A stretch of 64,000 nucleotides of DNA from Bacteroidales bacterium (GTDB lineage Bacteria > Bacteroidota > Bacteroidia > Bacteroidales > Tenuifilaceae), in assembly GCA_028708425.1 (NCBI GenBank), contig JAQVYY010000009.1, positions 1 to 64,000 of the forward strand, given 5' to 3'. The notes under the pieces were generated by a model. The model saw nothing but the letters and a program-made list of their open reading frames with translations. It made no database searches and had not been told where the DNA came from. This document shows positions 9,843-19,273 of the stretch, one piece after another. Numbering within the stretch: position 1 is the stretch's first letter; every line of letters starts with the position of its first letter. Both the position numbers and the translations under genes were made by a program.

Positions 9843-11546
9843 CTACCTGTTTGATACATAGCGTTTTCGGCGAATAAACATCCAGATACCCACCACAAGA
9901 AGCAAAAGCAACGATGGCACAACAAGATTAAAAACCTGCCACTGAACCCGCTGCTCAAGCACCTTATTCTTATCGAGCAACCTAAGCTTAAACTCGCGCG
10001 TACGCAGGTTTATTAGCCCCTTATCATCGTTCAAATAGTTAATAACATTAACCAAAAACTCCTTATTCCCATAGGTTTGACGCGAATACCTGTCGTAGCC
10101 AAGAGGCGTAACGTAGGCCCCATCGGCACGCTGACTAACCTCATTCCGAATAATATCAGCATCGGAAATTACAACCATTCGGGTGGGTACGCTCTGCTCG
10201 TGAAAATTAAACGGATTACCATTATTCATCTTAGATAGCGGCCTATTGGTAAATGCTGAGGGAAAAACGCCCTCGAGCAGAACTGCCACAGGCAGATGCT
10301 GCTGATTGAACTCCGTTTCGAGCGGACTTCGCTCCACCTGCCTAAGGTTAACGAATAGTGGAACATTAAGCGTGCGGCTATAGGGCGAAGTTTTTAGTAA
10401 GATTTGCTTACTTATTTGCGAGTTCATTCCAACGGTATCTATTGGGCTAATAAAGCGACTAGAGATGAGATTCAGATTACGCGTTATTGGATGCGTACTG
10501 GGCGCATTAAGCAGCGGATAGTACACCCACGGTGCTGGCACAAACTTTGAATTCTGATTGGGAAGCGCCATATTTACAGGAATTATAGCACACTGCATAT
10601 CCTGAATTAACGTGGGGTTTACCCTTGCACCGTATTTAAAAAGTAAATCCTCGAGATTATGATCGTTTGGAAAAGCCAAAGTGGTTGAACCCTGCGATAA
10701 GCTATCGATGCTAGCCTTAACGCCATCAACAATCCACAGCACCTTACCGCCACCCATAATATACTGGTCGAGTACCAGCTTATCGGCCTCGGAAACGCGC
10801 TCGGTAGGACCAGCCATTACTACCACCGAATAGGGGTTTAAACCGCCAACCTCGCCCCCCAAAATAACCCTATGCACCTCGAACTGCTTAACCAGCTCCT
10901 GAGCAATATCGCCTGTTTCCAACTCATCTAGCTGCCCGTGCCCATGCACAAAGGCCAGCTTAGGTAGGCTGTCGGGTTTTAATGCTATTATGGTACTTAC
11001 CAAAGCATACTCAAAACCTTGAACCGATATATTTATATTCTCCTCGGCTGTTAGACCTGGATTATTCTTCAAAAGATTTACTACACGTTCCTTGCCCTTG
11101 TAACCTATAATTGCCCCAGGAAAGATCATTTTTTGAGTTGATCCACCACGAGGGTCATTCTCCTGTATATTGGTGGGCTGTAACCCCCTATCGTATAAAT
11201 CGCGCACAATAGCATCGCGCTCTGCTTTGTCAACAGGCTGCAAAGGATCAATAAATTCGTACTGAAACATCCGATCGCCATGCACGCTAAACTCATCGAG
11301 CAGCTCCTCTAGTTCTCGACGCATACGCCTAAATCCCATGGGCAAATCGCCGTCAAGGTACACCCTAATATTAACTATATCGTCAAGATCAGCAAGCACC
11401 TCCTTTGTCGATTTATCGAGGGTGTAGCGTTTCTCGGCGGTTAAATCTATTCTGAAATGAATAAAGCTGGATATGTAAACAAGTAGCACAATGGCAATAA
11501 CCCCCATTGCAAATTCGACTATATTTTTTCTTTTCTTTGAATTCAT
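9843..11546 (-). CDS. gldG: GldG, gliding-motility-associated ABC transporter auxiliary protein
   Basis: 567 residues. An N-terminal membrane segment (residues about 12-32), a long periplasmic part and a C-terminal membrane segment (about 541-560) followed by a basic tail RRKRYV. The N-terminal part shows RIDLTAEKRYTLDKSTKEVL, the hallmark of the GldG/ABC-type uncharacterised transport family, and there is an LPKLAFVHGHGQ segment typical of its central domain. GldG works with the GldF permease and the GldA ATPase (not seen here). These proteins are needed for gliding in Flavobacterium johnsoniae but also occur in non-gliding relatives, so motility is not proven. Gene order is gldF, gldG, DUF4340. 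Confidence 0.93.
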   Translation of the reverse strand: MNSKKRKNIVEFAMGVIAIVLLVYISSFIHFRIDLTAEKRYTLDKSTKEVLADLDDIVNIRVYLDGDLPMGFRRMRRELEELLDEFSVHGDRMFQYEFIDPLQPVDKAERDAIVRDLYDRGLQPTNIQENDPRGGSTQKMIFPGAIIGYKGKERVVNLLKNNPGLTAEENINISVQGFEYALVSTIIALKPDSLPKLAFVHGHGQLDELETGDIAQELVKQFEVHRVILGGEVGGLNPYSVVVMAGPTERVSEADKLVLDQYIMGGGKVLWIVDGVKASIDSLSQGSTTLAFPNDHNLEDLLFKYGARVNPTLIQDMQCAIIPVNMALPNQNSKFVPAPWVYYPLLNAPSTHPITRNLNLISSRFISPIDTVGMNSQISKQILLKTSPYSRTLNVPLFVNLRQVERSPLETEFNQQHLPVAVLLEGVFPSAFTNRPLSKMNNGNPFNFHEQSVPTRMVVISDADIIRNEVSQRADGAYVTPLGYDRYSRQTYGNKEFLVNVINYLNDDKGLINLRTREFKLRLLDKNKVLEQRVQWQVFNLVVPSLLLLLVVGIWMFIRRKRYVSNR

Positions 11547-11580
11547 ACTACGATACTAAATTAATTTACGTAACAATGTA

Positions 11581-12312
11581 TTACCCTTTCCTACTTTGTA
11601 AAACCATTCGAGTGGCCAAAATAAAAAAAGCTGCCAAACCAATAAAGTAAACAATATCGCGCGAGTCGATTACCCCTCGGCTTAACGATTCGTAGTGCTC
11701 ATTTATTCCGATAGACACGATGATATGCTGAATATTTCTGAATACATACAGAGACGAAAGGGAGTCGAGCCCAATATAAAGCAAAAACGAAAGCACTACA
11801 CCGATGATAAACGAAACGATATGGTTTTGGGTTAAGCTCGATGCGAAAACGCTTATTGCGGCATACCCCGCAGCCAAAAAGAATAATCCGATAAAGGATC
11901 CCCAGGTTCCGCCCGTATCGATATTACCAACCGGATTACCCAGCAGGTACACCGATAGAAAAAATATTAATGATGGCAACAGGGTAATTAACACCAGAAC
12001 CACAGCGGCAAAATACTTTCCTAAAACGAGCTGCAAATCAGAAATAGGACGCGTTAGCAGAAGTTCTATTGTTCCCGTTTTTTTCTCCTCGGAAAACGAA
12101 CGCATGGCAATGGCTGGCACAAGAAAAAGAAACACCCAGGGTGCTATTATAAATAGCGTATCGAGGGTTGCGTATCCCCCATCGAGCACGTTTAGCTCGC
12201 CAGGGAAAACCCATATAAACAAACCGTTAATAATTAAAAATACTATGGCTACTATTAATCCGGTTAACGATGAGAAGAAGCTATTAAGTTCCTTTACAAA
12301 GATTGCATACAT
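11581..12312 (-). CDS. gldF: GldF, ABC-2 type permease
   Basis: 243 residues with about six membrane segments. It opens MYAIFVKELNSFFSSLTGLI and contains SFSEEKKTGTIELLLTRPISD, the characteristic cytoplasmic motif of ABC-2 permeases of this group. I start at the ATG at 12312. An upstream in-frame start at 12393 lies inside the repeat copy 12384-12534 and would add 27 unrelated residues. First gene of the gldF-gldG-DUF4340 operon, 34 bases before gldG. The partner ATPase GldA is not encoded in this window. Confidence 0.93.
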   Translation of the reverse strand: MYAIFVKELNSFFSSLTGLIVAIVFLIINGLFIWVFPGELNVLDGGYATLDTLFIIAPWVFLFLVPAIAMRSFSEEKKTGTIELLLTRPISDLQLVLGKYFAAVVLVLITLLPSLIFFLSVYLLGNPVGNIDTGGTWGSFIGLFFLAAGYAAISVFASSLTQNHIVSFIIGVVLSFLLYIGLDSLSSLYVFRNIQHIIVSIGINEHYESLSRGVIDSRDIVYFIGLAAFFILATRMVLQSRKG

Positions 12313-12383
12313 AACACTATAAGTTTGATACAAAAATAGCTGATTTTGTGAAAGAAGCCCTACATAATTTGGGTTAAAGCATT

Positions 12384-12534
12384 TTAACCCCAATTATTCA
12401 TTCGAATAATTGGGGTCGATGGCTGCGACTAAGTTTCACAATCAATTTTGTTACCCAAAATTGGGCTCGACTATGTCGGGGTAACCCGCATTCGCATTCA
12501 TTTTTCTAAAAATTTGATGAATAATGTGGGTTAA
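12384..12534 (+). repeat. Dispersed 150-bp palindromic repeat, full copy
   Basis: TTAACCCC ... GGGTTAA, with the first hairpin closed as CCAATTATTC ... GAATAATTGG and followed by GGGGTC rather than the GCTGTC of other copies, so it belongs to the longer-stem subtype. Sits between the trxB terminator and gldF; it would be in the 5' region of a gldF transcript. Confidence 0.92.
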
Positions 12535-12548
12535 ATGCTAGATAAATA

Positions 12549-12588
12549 AAAAGCAGGGCATGCCAAATTTTGGCAAGCCCTGCTTTTA
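12549..12588. terminator. Intrinsic terminator after trxB
   Basis: A strong stem with arms AAAGCAGGGC and GCCCTGCTTT flanking an inner TGCCAAA/TTGGCA pairing, with A- and T-rich flanks on both sides. Lies about 70 bases beyond the trxB stop and should end trxB transcription before gldF. Confidence 0.8.
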
Positions 12589-12655
12589 GGTTATAATACC
12601 CTTCGTAAATACAATATAATCTAAAGCAATATCTGCGTTATTGAAAAAATACAAA

Positions 12656-13651
12656 CTAAAACACCCTAGTTCCCAAGTACCTCTCGGCATCGAGAGCAGC
12701 CATACACCCAGTGCCGGCAGCAGTTACCGCCTGACGGTAATGCTTATCCTGCACATCGCCGCAAGCAAAAACGCCCTCTATATTTGTTTTGGGTGTTCCA
12801 GGTATTGTCTTGATATACCCTGTCTCATCCAAATCTAGGTAATCCTTAAAAATATCGGAATTTGGCTTATGCCCGATGGCAACAAAAAATCCGGTAACAT
12901 CAATCTTTACCTCCTCGTTTTTACTGTTTGTTAAAACTACTCCATTTACACCGCTCATGTCGCCCACAATTTCCTTTGTGGTATGCTCGTAAAGCACCTC
13001 AATATTCTCGTTGCTATCAACCCTATCCTGCATTGCTTTAGATGCACGAAGGTAGGGCTTGCGGACAATCATATAAACCTTTTTACAAATCCCGGAAAGA
13101 TAGGTTGCCTCCTCGCAAGCCGTATCGCCACCACCTACAACGGCAACGCTTTGCCCTTTGTAGAAGAAGCCATCGCAGGTGGCGCAAGCCGAAACGCCCT
13201 GGCCCTTATACTTCTCTTCGGATTCTAACCCTAAATACTTTGCTGTTGCACCTGTGGCAATAATGAGCGCGTCAGCCGAGATGGTTTTTTCGCCGTCGAT
13301 GGTTACCTTGTAGGGTTTTTGCGACAGATCGGCAGAAGTTGCCATACCAAATCGTATTTGCGAGCCGAACCGCTCCGCCTGCTTCTTAAGATCCTCCATC
13401 ATAGCGGGGCCTGTAACACCCTCTGGATAACCAGGAAAGTTATCGACCTCGGTTGTGGTGGTTAGCTGACCTCCTGGTTGCAAACCTTCGTAAAGCACTG
13501 GGTTTAAATTTGCCCTTGCAGCATATATTGCTGCCGTATAGCCAGCAGGGCCCGAGCCAATAATTAGTACTTTAACATGCTCGGCAACAACATTTTCATT
13601 GTCGTTTTTTTTATCCTCTCCCTTTGATTTTAAAGGCTCAAATAAGTTCAT
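12656..13651 (-). CDS. trxB: Thioredoxin-disulfide reductase
   Basis: 331 residues. Reduces thioredoxin with NADPH through FAD. The FAD-binding GSGPAGYTAAIYAAR is at residues about 32-46, the redox pair is Cys156-Ala-Thr-Cys159, the NADPH-binding GGGDTACEEA is near residue 173, and the C-terminal FAD motif reads GVFACGDVQDKHYRQAV. An extra lysine/asparagine-rich stretch of about 23 residues precedes the core; no other in-frame ATG is available to shorten it. It stands alone on the minus strand between its own promoter box (13724-13731) and a terminator. It could serve the thioredoxin-fold lipoproteins encoded at 14.4 and 41 kb only indirectly. Confidence 0.97.
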   Translation of the reverse strand: MNLFEPLKSKGEDKKNDNENVVAEHVKVLIIGSGPAGYTAAIYAARANLNPVLYEGLQPGGQLTTTTEVDNFPGYPEGVTGPAMMEDLKKQAERFGSQIRFGMATSADLSQKPYKVTIDGEKTISADALIIATGATAKYLGLESEEKYKGQGVSACATCDGFFYKGQSVAVVGGGDTACEEATYLSGICKKVYMIVRKPYLRASKAMQDRVDSNENIEVLYEHTTKEIVGDMSGVNGVVLTNSKNEEVKIDVTGFFVAIGHKPNSDIFKDYLDLDETGYIKTIPGTPKTNIEGVFACGDVQDKHYRQAVTAAGTGCMAALDAERYLGTRVF

Positions 13652-13723
13652 ATTGATATATTTACATTGGTTAATCTATCTAAAACAATAAAGCATAAAA
13701 ATAGTTCAACACCATTAATGGTG

Positions 13724-13731
13724 CAAATTTA
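13724..13731 (-). promoter_or_regulatory. Bacteroidota -7 promoter box for trxB
   Basis: CAAATTTA on the plus strand, that is TAAATTTG on the minus strand, a perfect TAnnTTTG about 73 bases upstream of the trxB start. A CAAA (-33-like) at 13756 is 24 bases away, longer than usual. Confidence 0.4.
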
Positions 13732-13797
13732 AAACGAAGTATTATAATTTTTAAACAAAATATGGCAATATAGCTTAGCGAAGATTAAAAAAACAAT

Positions 13798-13805
13798 TAT
13801 ATTTG
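13798..13805 (+). promoter_or_regulatory. Bacteroidota -7 promoter box for tRNA-Pro
   Basis: TATATTTG, a perfect TAnnTTTG, 16 bases before the tRNA. TTAG at 13775-13778 sits at the right distance for a weak -33 box. Confidence 0.6.
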
Positions 13806-13821
13806 CATCCTCAAAAGAGAT

Positions 13822-13895
13822 CGGGGTGTGGCGCAGTTGGCTAGCGTACTTGCATGGGGTGCAAGGGGTCGGAAGTTCGAGTCTTCTCACCCCGA
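13822..13895 (+). tRNA. tRNA-Pro (anticodon GGG)
   Basis: 74 bases fold as a cloverleaf. Acceptor CGGGGTG pairs with CACCCCG; D-stem GCGC/GCGT; anticodon stem CTTGC/GCAAG around the loop ATGGGGT, giving anticodon GGG (proline codons CCC and CCU); T-stem GGAAG/CTTCT with loop TTCGAGT. Discriminator A; CCA is not encoded. The C1-G72 pair is a known proline feature. A promoter box precedes it at 13798. Confidence 0.96.
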
Positions 13896-13945
13896 CTATT
13901 TAAAAACGTAATCAGTTTATTTGCAACTGGTTGCGTTTTTGTTTT

Positions 13946-14092
13946 ATCCCCAATTATTCATTCGAATAATTGCTGTCTTCGACAGCGACTAAGTTTCACA
14001 ACCAATTTTGCTGAGCAAAATTGAGCTCAACTAGGTCGGGGTAACCCGCATTTGCATTCATCTTTAACAAATTTGATAAATAATGCGGGTTA
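13946..14092 (+). repeat. Dispersed 150-bp palindromic repeat, full copy
   Basis: Begins TATCCCC and ends GGGTTAT, so the outermost bases are slightly changed from TTAACCC. The four-hairpin layout is complete. Lies 50 bases after the tRNA-Pro gene. From its end to the start at 14390 (about 300 bases) I see only AT-rich sequence with no supported gene. Confidence 0.9.
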
Positions 14093-14389
14093 TGCTGATT
14101 ACTGTAAAATTTCACCACAACTATATTATGAAGCGATTCATAAACCCAATAAACTATATCAGTTTACTATCAATGTTTATAATATGCTGTTTTATTTAAT
14201 CATTTAAATAGTTATTTTGATGTATTGTTACAGCATTTGATTGTATTTATTTACAATTCACATTCCCTACGTTACCCCGTACCCATCAAACAAAACATCA
14301 AAACCTCAATTGAAGAGGATTATAACTATTTACTCGTGTTAAAAAAATATATCTTTATGCAGATTTATAACACTAATAAATTTACCTTT

Positions 14390-14938
14390 ATGAAAGCAGT
14401 AAAACTTATTACCACCATTCTATTGGGGCTATCCCTAACCTGTGCTTGCACGAATAACAACAAGAAAAACAAAAAAACTGAAAGCAACGATGATCGCGGT
14501 TACATTGTAAAGGTTGGTCAGGAAGCACCCGATTTTACCACATTGCTTACGGATAGTACAACTTTTACCCTCTCCGACTATCGAGGTAAAGTAGTAATGC
14601 TACAGTTTACAGCCAGCTGGTGTGGGGTATGCCGCAAAGAGATGCCACATATTGAAAAAGATATTTGGCAATTGTTAAAGGATAAAGGACTTGTTGTTGT
14701 GGGAATTGACAGGGGCGAACCCATGAATAAGGTAATTGATTTTGCTAAAAAAATGGAAGTTACCTATCCCTTAGGGCTAGATGAAGATTCGAGAATATTT
14801 GAACTATATGCACGTGCCGATGCTGGCATAACTCGCAACGTAATAGTTAACAAGGATGGGAAAATTGTTTTTCTTACTCGCCTTTTTGAAGAGCAAGAGT
14901 TTAAGGCTATGATTGAAGAGATAAAGAGGTTACTATAA
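14390..14938 (+). CDS. TlpA/ResA-like thioredoxin-fold lipoprotein
   Basis: 182 residues. Export signal with a hydrophobic run and cysteines at residues 18 and 20 (LTCAC), most likely a lipoprotein although the lipobox is not canonical. After a lysine-rich linker comes the AhpC/TlpA domain: VGQEAPDF near residue 42, the redox motif Trp77-Cys78-Gly-Val-Cys81, and the cis-proline region, here ITRNVIVNKDG with Thr in the usual proline position. Such proteins handle disulfides in the periplasm, for example in cytochrome c maturation. I use the ATG at 14390; longer frames back to 14225 add about 55 residues unrelated to any domain. Confidence 0.85.
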   Translation: MKAVKLITTILLGLSLTCACTNNNKKNKKTESNDDRGYIVKVGQEAPDFTTLLTDSTTFTLSDYRGKVVMLQFTASWCGVCRKEMPHIEKDIWQLLKDKGLVVVGIDRGEPMNKVIDFAKKMEVTYPLGLDEDSRIFELYARADAGITRNVIVNKDGKIVFLTRLFEEQEFKAMIEEIKRLL

Positions 14939-14964
14939 ACCTTGGTGTTTTTATTACACAGCAA

Positions 14965-15123
14965 AAATGAGGCTGTCTAAAAAGTGTAAATTATAGGGTA
15001 TTTTCTTTGTGTTTCTTTGTGCTTCCCTTGTGTAACAATCAGTTATATTTCACACAAAGGACACAACCGAGCGTACTTAGCGGACTCAACGAAACTAAAA
15101 TTACTATTTAGGAAGCCTCATTT
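14965..15123. repeat. Second MITE-like element bounded by imperfect inverted repeats
   Basis: The left end AAATGAGGCTGTCTAAA is matched by TTTAGGAAGCCTCATTT at the right end, 15 of 17 positions complementary, 159 bases overall. The interior has a run of CTTTGTG words and a weaker inner pairing between CTTTGTG and CACACAAAG. GAGGCTGTCT-type ends resemble terminal repeats of known Bacteroidota insertion sequences. There is no coding capacity. Only one copy is seen in this window, so the mobile nature is inference. Confidence 0.6.
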
Positions 15124-15145
15124 ATATTATGTATTCTCCAAAACC

Positions 15146-16528
15146 CTATTCAAAAGCATACTTACGCTCAGCCTCAACATCAGCCACCGATTTAGCCAAC
15201 GGCTCTCCAAGTATTCTATGTCCATCTTGGGTAATTAGGATATCCTCCTCGTTGCGCAAACCGCTAAAGTCTCTGTAAGTATTTATCTTATCGAAATTTA
15301 GAAACTCTTTATTCGTTCCGTTCTTCTGCCATAAATCGATTAGCTGCGGGATGAAATAAATTCCAGGTTCAACGGTTAACACGTATCCAGGCTTTAGCTC
15401 TCTTCCTAGCCTTAGCGATTTTAGTCCAAACTGCGTGCTTTTAGGCTCGCCACCGTAGCCAACCCACTGCTCTCCTAGATTCTCCATATCATGCACATCT
15501 AGCCCCATAAGGTGCCCCAATCCGCATGGGAAGAAAAGCGCATGTGCGCCATTTGCCACAGCATCGTCGGTATTGCCCTTGGTAAACCCAAAGGATTTTA
15601 ACCCATCGAAAATAATACGCGCTGCAAGCAGATGCGCATCGCGAAAATGTAAGCCTGGTTTAAGCATATCTATTGCTGCATTATGCGCTTTTAGGCACAC
15701 TTCGTATATATCGCGTTGCTCGGGGGTAAATTGTTTTGAAACGGGAAAGGTGCTGCTCATATCGCCTGCATAGCCCATTGGGGTTTCGGCACCCGCATCG
15801 AGTAGGAATAGCTGCCCTTCGCGGATTGTATTTCCGTGGAAATGGTTGTGTAGCGTTTGTCCGTTAATGGTTGCAATAATTGGGAAACTAAGCTGCCCGC
15901 CACTTTCCAGAGCAATCTGGGCAACCTTTGCCGCAACCTGCGCCTCGGTCATTCCGGGTTTTGCGTAACGCATGGCCGTTCTGTGCATAAGAACCGTAGT
16001 GTTTACAGCCTTTTCTATTTCATCTATCTCCTCATGGGTTTTAACATTACGCTGCTCTGCCACCGCCATAATAAATGGTATGCTTGCCTTTTGGGCCTGC
16101 TCGCTAGGATGGATGCCCAAAAAATCGAATAGCTTAATTTGATGCTCGGGGCGGTAAGGTGGTAAAAACATCACATTATCCGCTTTGGCCAATCTCTTTT
16201 TAAGCGCGTCGCTAGTTTCGGTTTTACTTATCCCCACCTTTTCAGCCAACGATGCAACCGATGGCATATCGCCCATCCACACAATGCTATCTATTGTGAA
16301 ATCATCGCCAAAAATAATTTCATCGCCTGAATCAAGGTCGATTATAGCATAAAATCCGGGCGCATTAATACCAAAGTAATATAAAAAGGTGCTATCCTGC
16401 CTGTAATGGTAGGTATTATCGGCATAGTTCATTCCGGTTTCATCGTTTCCTAAAAACAGAAGAATTCCGCTATTAAACTTCTTCTTAAGCTCCTCGCGGC
16501 GTTGAATATAGGTTTGTTTTGAGAACAT
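15146..16528 (-). CDS. Aminopeptidase P family protein (Xaa-Pro, M24B)
   Basis: 460 residues, the usual length of the long PepP form. Removes N-terminal residues preceding proline, using two metal ions. The N-terminal half is the creatinase-like domain. The pita-bread catalytic domain shows the metal ligands in the expected contexts: two Asp in LLDAGAETPMGYAGDMSSTF, His in GLGHLMGLDVHDMEN, Glu in VLTVEPGIYF and Glu in RNEEDILIT. No signal peptide, so cytoplasmic. Next on the same strand, downstream of a DPP4-type peptidase gene, which is a biologically sensible pair for degrading proline-containing peptides, though 147 bases separate them. Confidence 0.93.
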   Translation of the reverse strand: MFSKQTYIQRREELKKKFNSGILLFLGNDETGMNYADNTYHYRQDSTFLYYFGINAPGFYAIIDLDSGDEIIFGDDFTIDSIVWMGDMPSVASLAEKVGISKTETSDALKKRLAKADNVMFLPPYRPEHQIKLFDFLGIHPSEQAQKASIPFIMAVAEQRNVKTHEEIDEIEKAVNTTVLMHRTAMRYAKPGMTEAQVAAKVAQIALESGGQLSFPIIATINGQTLHNHFHGNTIREGQLFLLDAGAETPMGYAGDMSSTFPVSKQFTPEQRDIYEVCLKAHNAAIDMLKPGLHFRDAHLLAARIIFDGLKSFGFTKGNTDDAVANGAHALFFPCGLGHLMGLDVHDMENLGEQWVGYGGEPKSTQFGLKSLRLGRELKPGYVLTVEPGIYFIPQLIDLWQKNGTNKEFLNFDKINTYRDFSGLRNEEDILITQDGHRILGEPLAKSVADVEAERKYAFE

Positions 16529-16675
16529 AGTATTTTATTTTTTGAGTTATTAAATTTAGCAAGTGGTAAACGATTTTTATTTCTCTATCCCATTACCCTC
16601 TCGCCAGTTATCTTAAAAAAATATTTATATCGATTTAAAAAAATATGCAAGCTTTCTGTCTCAGCATCCCGTTCG

Positions 16676-18940
16676 CTACTTTTTAATCTCATAGTTTGGG
16701 GGTGGTGTAACCCCTAGCAGATGCTGCACAAAATAATCCCATCGGCGCCTAATAATATAGGGGTAGCTGTACAAATCGTGATCGGCATTGGGGTATATAA
16801 ACATATCGAAATCCTTATTGTGCTTTATAAACTCGGCTGCAAGCCGAAGCGTGTTGGCCGGATTTACGTTCTGATCCATATCGCCTGCAAAAATCAGCAG
16901 CTTACCCTCCAGCTTATCAGCCCAAGTTAGGTTCGACTGCTCAATATAGTGTGGTCCTGGCAGGCCCATATACTGCTCGTCCCACCACGCTTTAGACATA
17001 CGAAAATCGTGATTGCCTGCTGATGATACGCCAACCTTATAAAACTTAGGGCGAATAAGCAATGCCCTTGCAGCATCGTACCCACCTGCCGAATGGCCAT
17101 AAATGCCCACTCGTGTGGTATCCATGTAGCTTCGTTCCATTGCCAGCTGCTTTATGGCGGCTATATGATCGTCGCTGCCAATATCACCTAAATTGGCGTA
17201 CGAAAAGTTGTGAAACTCTTTTGATCTCAAAGCCGAACCTAATCCATCAACCGTAATCACAATAAAGCCGACCTCAGCTAGTGGCTGCTCGCCATTTCGA
17301 TACCCACGAGCAAACGACTTGGGCGTGCGCACGGCCTGCGGCCCCGTATAGGTTGCATCGATAACAGGATATTGCCTATTGGTATCGAAATTTGAGGGGT
17401 AAAAAATGGCGCCGTAAATATCCGTTTTACCAAAACGGCATTTGGTTGTAAAGGTTTCGGGCATACGATATCCTAACGCCAATAAATCGTCGATATTTGC
17501 GCGACTAACCTCGCTAATGAGTTCCCCATTATTCATGCTACGCAGATTTGTTACCGTGGGCATATCGATACACGAAGCGTTATCGACAAAATACTTGCCG
17601 TTGGGTGCTATGCGAACCTCGTGCTCGGCATTCTCGGGGGTAAGTAAAACAGGCTCAGAACCGCTAAAATCAATTTTATACAGATGGCGGTAGTACGGGT
17701 CGCGATCAGCCTCTCGCCCTCCGGCTGTAAACCAGATATTCTCACTATCAACATGTTCGATGCTTCGCACCACAAATTCGCCCTTGGTAAGCTGGCGTAC
17801 CAGCTGCAATTTCTCCACATCGTACAGGTACAAATGGTTCCAACCATCCCTTTCCGATGCCCAGATTACATACCTATTATCGGGTGTAAGCTGGCTAAAC
17901 ATCATTTGGTACTCGACCATCGTTTCCGACTCCTCGTAAAGTAACCTATTAGCCTTACCCGTTTTGGCATCAATTATATACGCTTGTATCGATTTATACC
18001 CTCGGGCAAAATGGGAGAAATATACCTGCTCCGAGTTATTAAACCAAGTTGGGTTTATATTTACCAAAAAGTCGGCAAAGGGATCAATTGCTACTGGCGT
18101 TTGTGTTTTTTTCTCAATATCGAAGATGAAGTATTCGAGCATCTTGGCCGTGTTTTCGCCTGGTAGCGGGCGATCGTAATACCAGCTTTTTGCACGCATA
18201 CCAGAATCGGGCATTGATTGGTATAGGTACAAGCGCTTCATATTCCGCCTATCCATTCGATAGGCTACAAACTTTTTCGAATCGGGCGACCAGTTAATAT
18301 AAATACCAGGATCATATTTCGGGGTAGCTTCAACATCGGTAACAGCATACCACGAAAAGGTTGTTGCATAATCGTACCGCTCCACCCCATCGGTGGTAAG
18401 GGCAACCTTTTCATTGGTCTCCTTACTGGTTAACCAAAGGTTATACCCCTGAACCGAAACAATCCATTTGCCATTGGGCGAGACCGATTCGTTCTTCTTT
18501 ACCTTATCCAGATTATCAACTTTATTAAGCTCATTACGCTTTGTATTGAAAGTAAACAGGTCGTCTTTTAAAATAAACGAAACCATGTTATCATCATATT
18601 TAGTAATTAAAATGGGCAAGCTATCGGCTCTAAAATCCTCCCCAATTTCTTTCGAAAACAAACTGGCCAGCACATTGTGATTGAAAGCGGGTTTTTGCTT
18701 TCCATTTCGATAAGAAACTTGATTAAAAACATGTCCATCAGCCGTTTCATTCTTGAAACAGAATCCATCTTCTCCCCAATGCGGGTTTACTTGAACATTG
18801 CGCACATATTTATTAACATTAAAATGGATGTACTGCTCAGCACGCTGATAATCACTATACGTTCCTTGTCCAATAGCGGGAAATGCTAAGGCAAGGCAAG
18901 CGAATACAGTTACCCTATACTTACTAGATAGCTTAATCAT
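16676..18940 (-). CDS. S9 family peptidase, dipeptidyl peptidase IV type
   Basis: 754 residues. Signal peptide at the N-terminus (VFACLALAFPAIGQG). The N-terminal half is a beta-propeller of DPP4 type, including WSPDSKKFVAYRMDRR. The C-terminal alpha/beta-hydrolase has the catalytic triad Ser617 (GHSAGGYDA), Asp689 (AGDMDQNVNP) and His721 (ADHDLY). The nucleophile elbow is G-H-S-A-G-G, not the G-W-S-Y-G-G usual in classical DPP4, so substrate preference may differ. DPP4-type enzymes release X-Pro or X-Ala dipeptides and in Bacteroidota act in the periplasm or at the surface. Pairs functionally with the aminopeptidase P gene downstream. An 851-base gap lies upstream. Confidence 0.93.
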   Translation of the reverse strand: MIKLSSKYRVTVFACLALAFPAIGQGTYSDYQRAEQYIHFNVNKYVRNVQVNPHWGEDGFCFKNETADGHVFNQVSYRNGKQKPAFNHNVLASLFSKEIGEDFRADSLPILITKYDDNMVSFILKDDLFTFNTKRNELNKVDNLDKVKKNESVSPNGKWIVSVQGYNLWLTSKETNEKVALTTDGVERYDYATTFSWYAVTDVEATPKYDPGIYINWSPDSKKFVAYRMDRRNMKRLYLYQSMPDSGMRAKSWYYDRPLPGENTAKMLEYFIFDIEKKTQTPVAIDPFADFLVNINPTWFNNSEQVYFSHFARGYKSIQAYIIDAKTGKANRLLYEESETMVEYQMMFSQLTPDNRYVIWASERDGWNHLYLYDVEKLQLVRQLTKGEFVVRSIEHVDSENIWFTAGGREADRDPYYRHLYKIDFSGSEPVLLTPENAEHEVRIAPNGKYFVDNASCIDMPTVTNLRSMNNGELISEVSRANIDDLLALGYRMPETFTTKCRFGKTDIYGAIFYPSNFDTNRQYPVIDATYTGPQAVRTPKSFARGYRNGEQPLAEVGFIVITVDGLGSALRSKEFHNFSYANLGDIGSDDHIAAIKQLAMERSYMDTTRVGIYGHSAGGYDAARALLIRPKFYKVGVSSAGNHDFRMSKAWWDEQYMGLPGPHYIEQSNLTWADKLEGKLLIFAGDMDQNVNPANTLRLAAEFIKHNKDFDMFIYPNADHDLYSYPYIIRRRWDYFVQHLLGVTPPPNYEIKK

Positions 18941-19273
18941 AATACGAATTATTAATGTGTTTAGGAAAAATTGCTTGTTTTAAGAAGAGATGTGTTTTAC
19001 AAGCTTTTAATATGGCCAACAAAAGCCTGTACAAAATTTAATGGAACTAAAAGGAGAGGGATCAACAAATCCAGCAAGAGTATAACCCCTTGCCATTGTT
19101 GTGGTACCACGTCGAAATTATAAATTTAACCATATTCAGTAACACTATTGTCTGGTAAAAACAAAGTTAAACATTATAGATTCTTCGCTTCACTGCGTTT
19201 CGCCCTGAAACGTATGTTCGACAAAACCGTTGAAAATAGAAATGGCTTTGTCAATGACAAATGTTTAGTTTTT

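Noticed and set aside
13946..14092. Integrated element next to tRNA-Pro
   Set aside because: No integrase gene and no duplicated tRNA 3' end; only a repeat copy of the common family is present.
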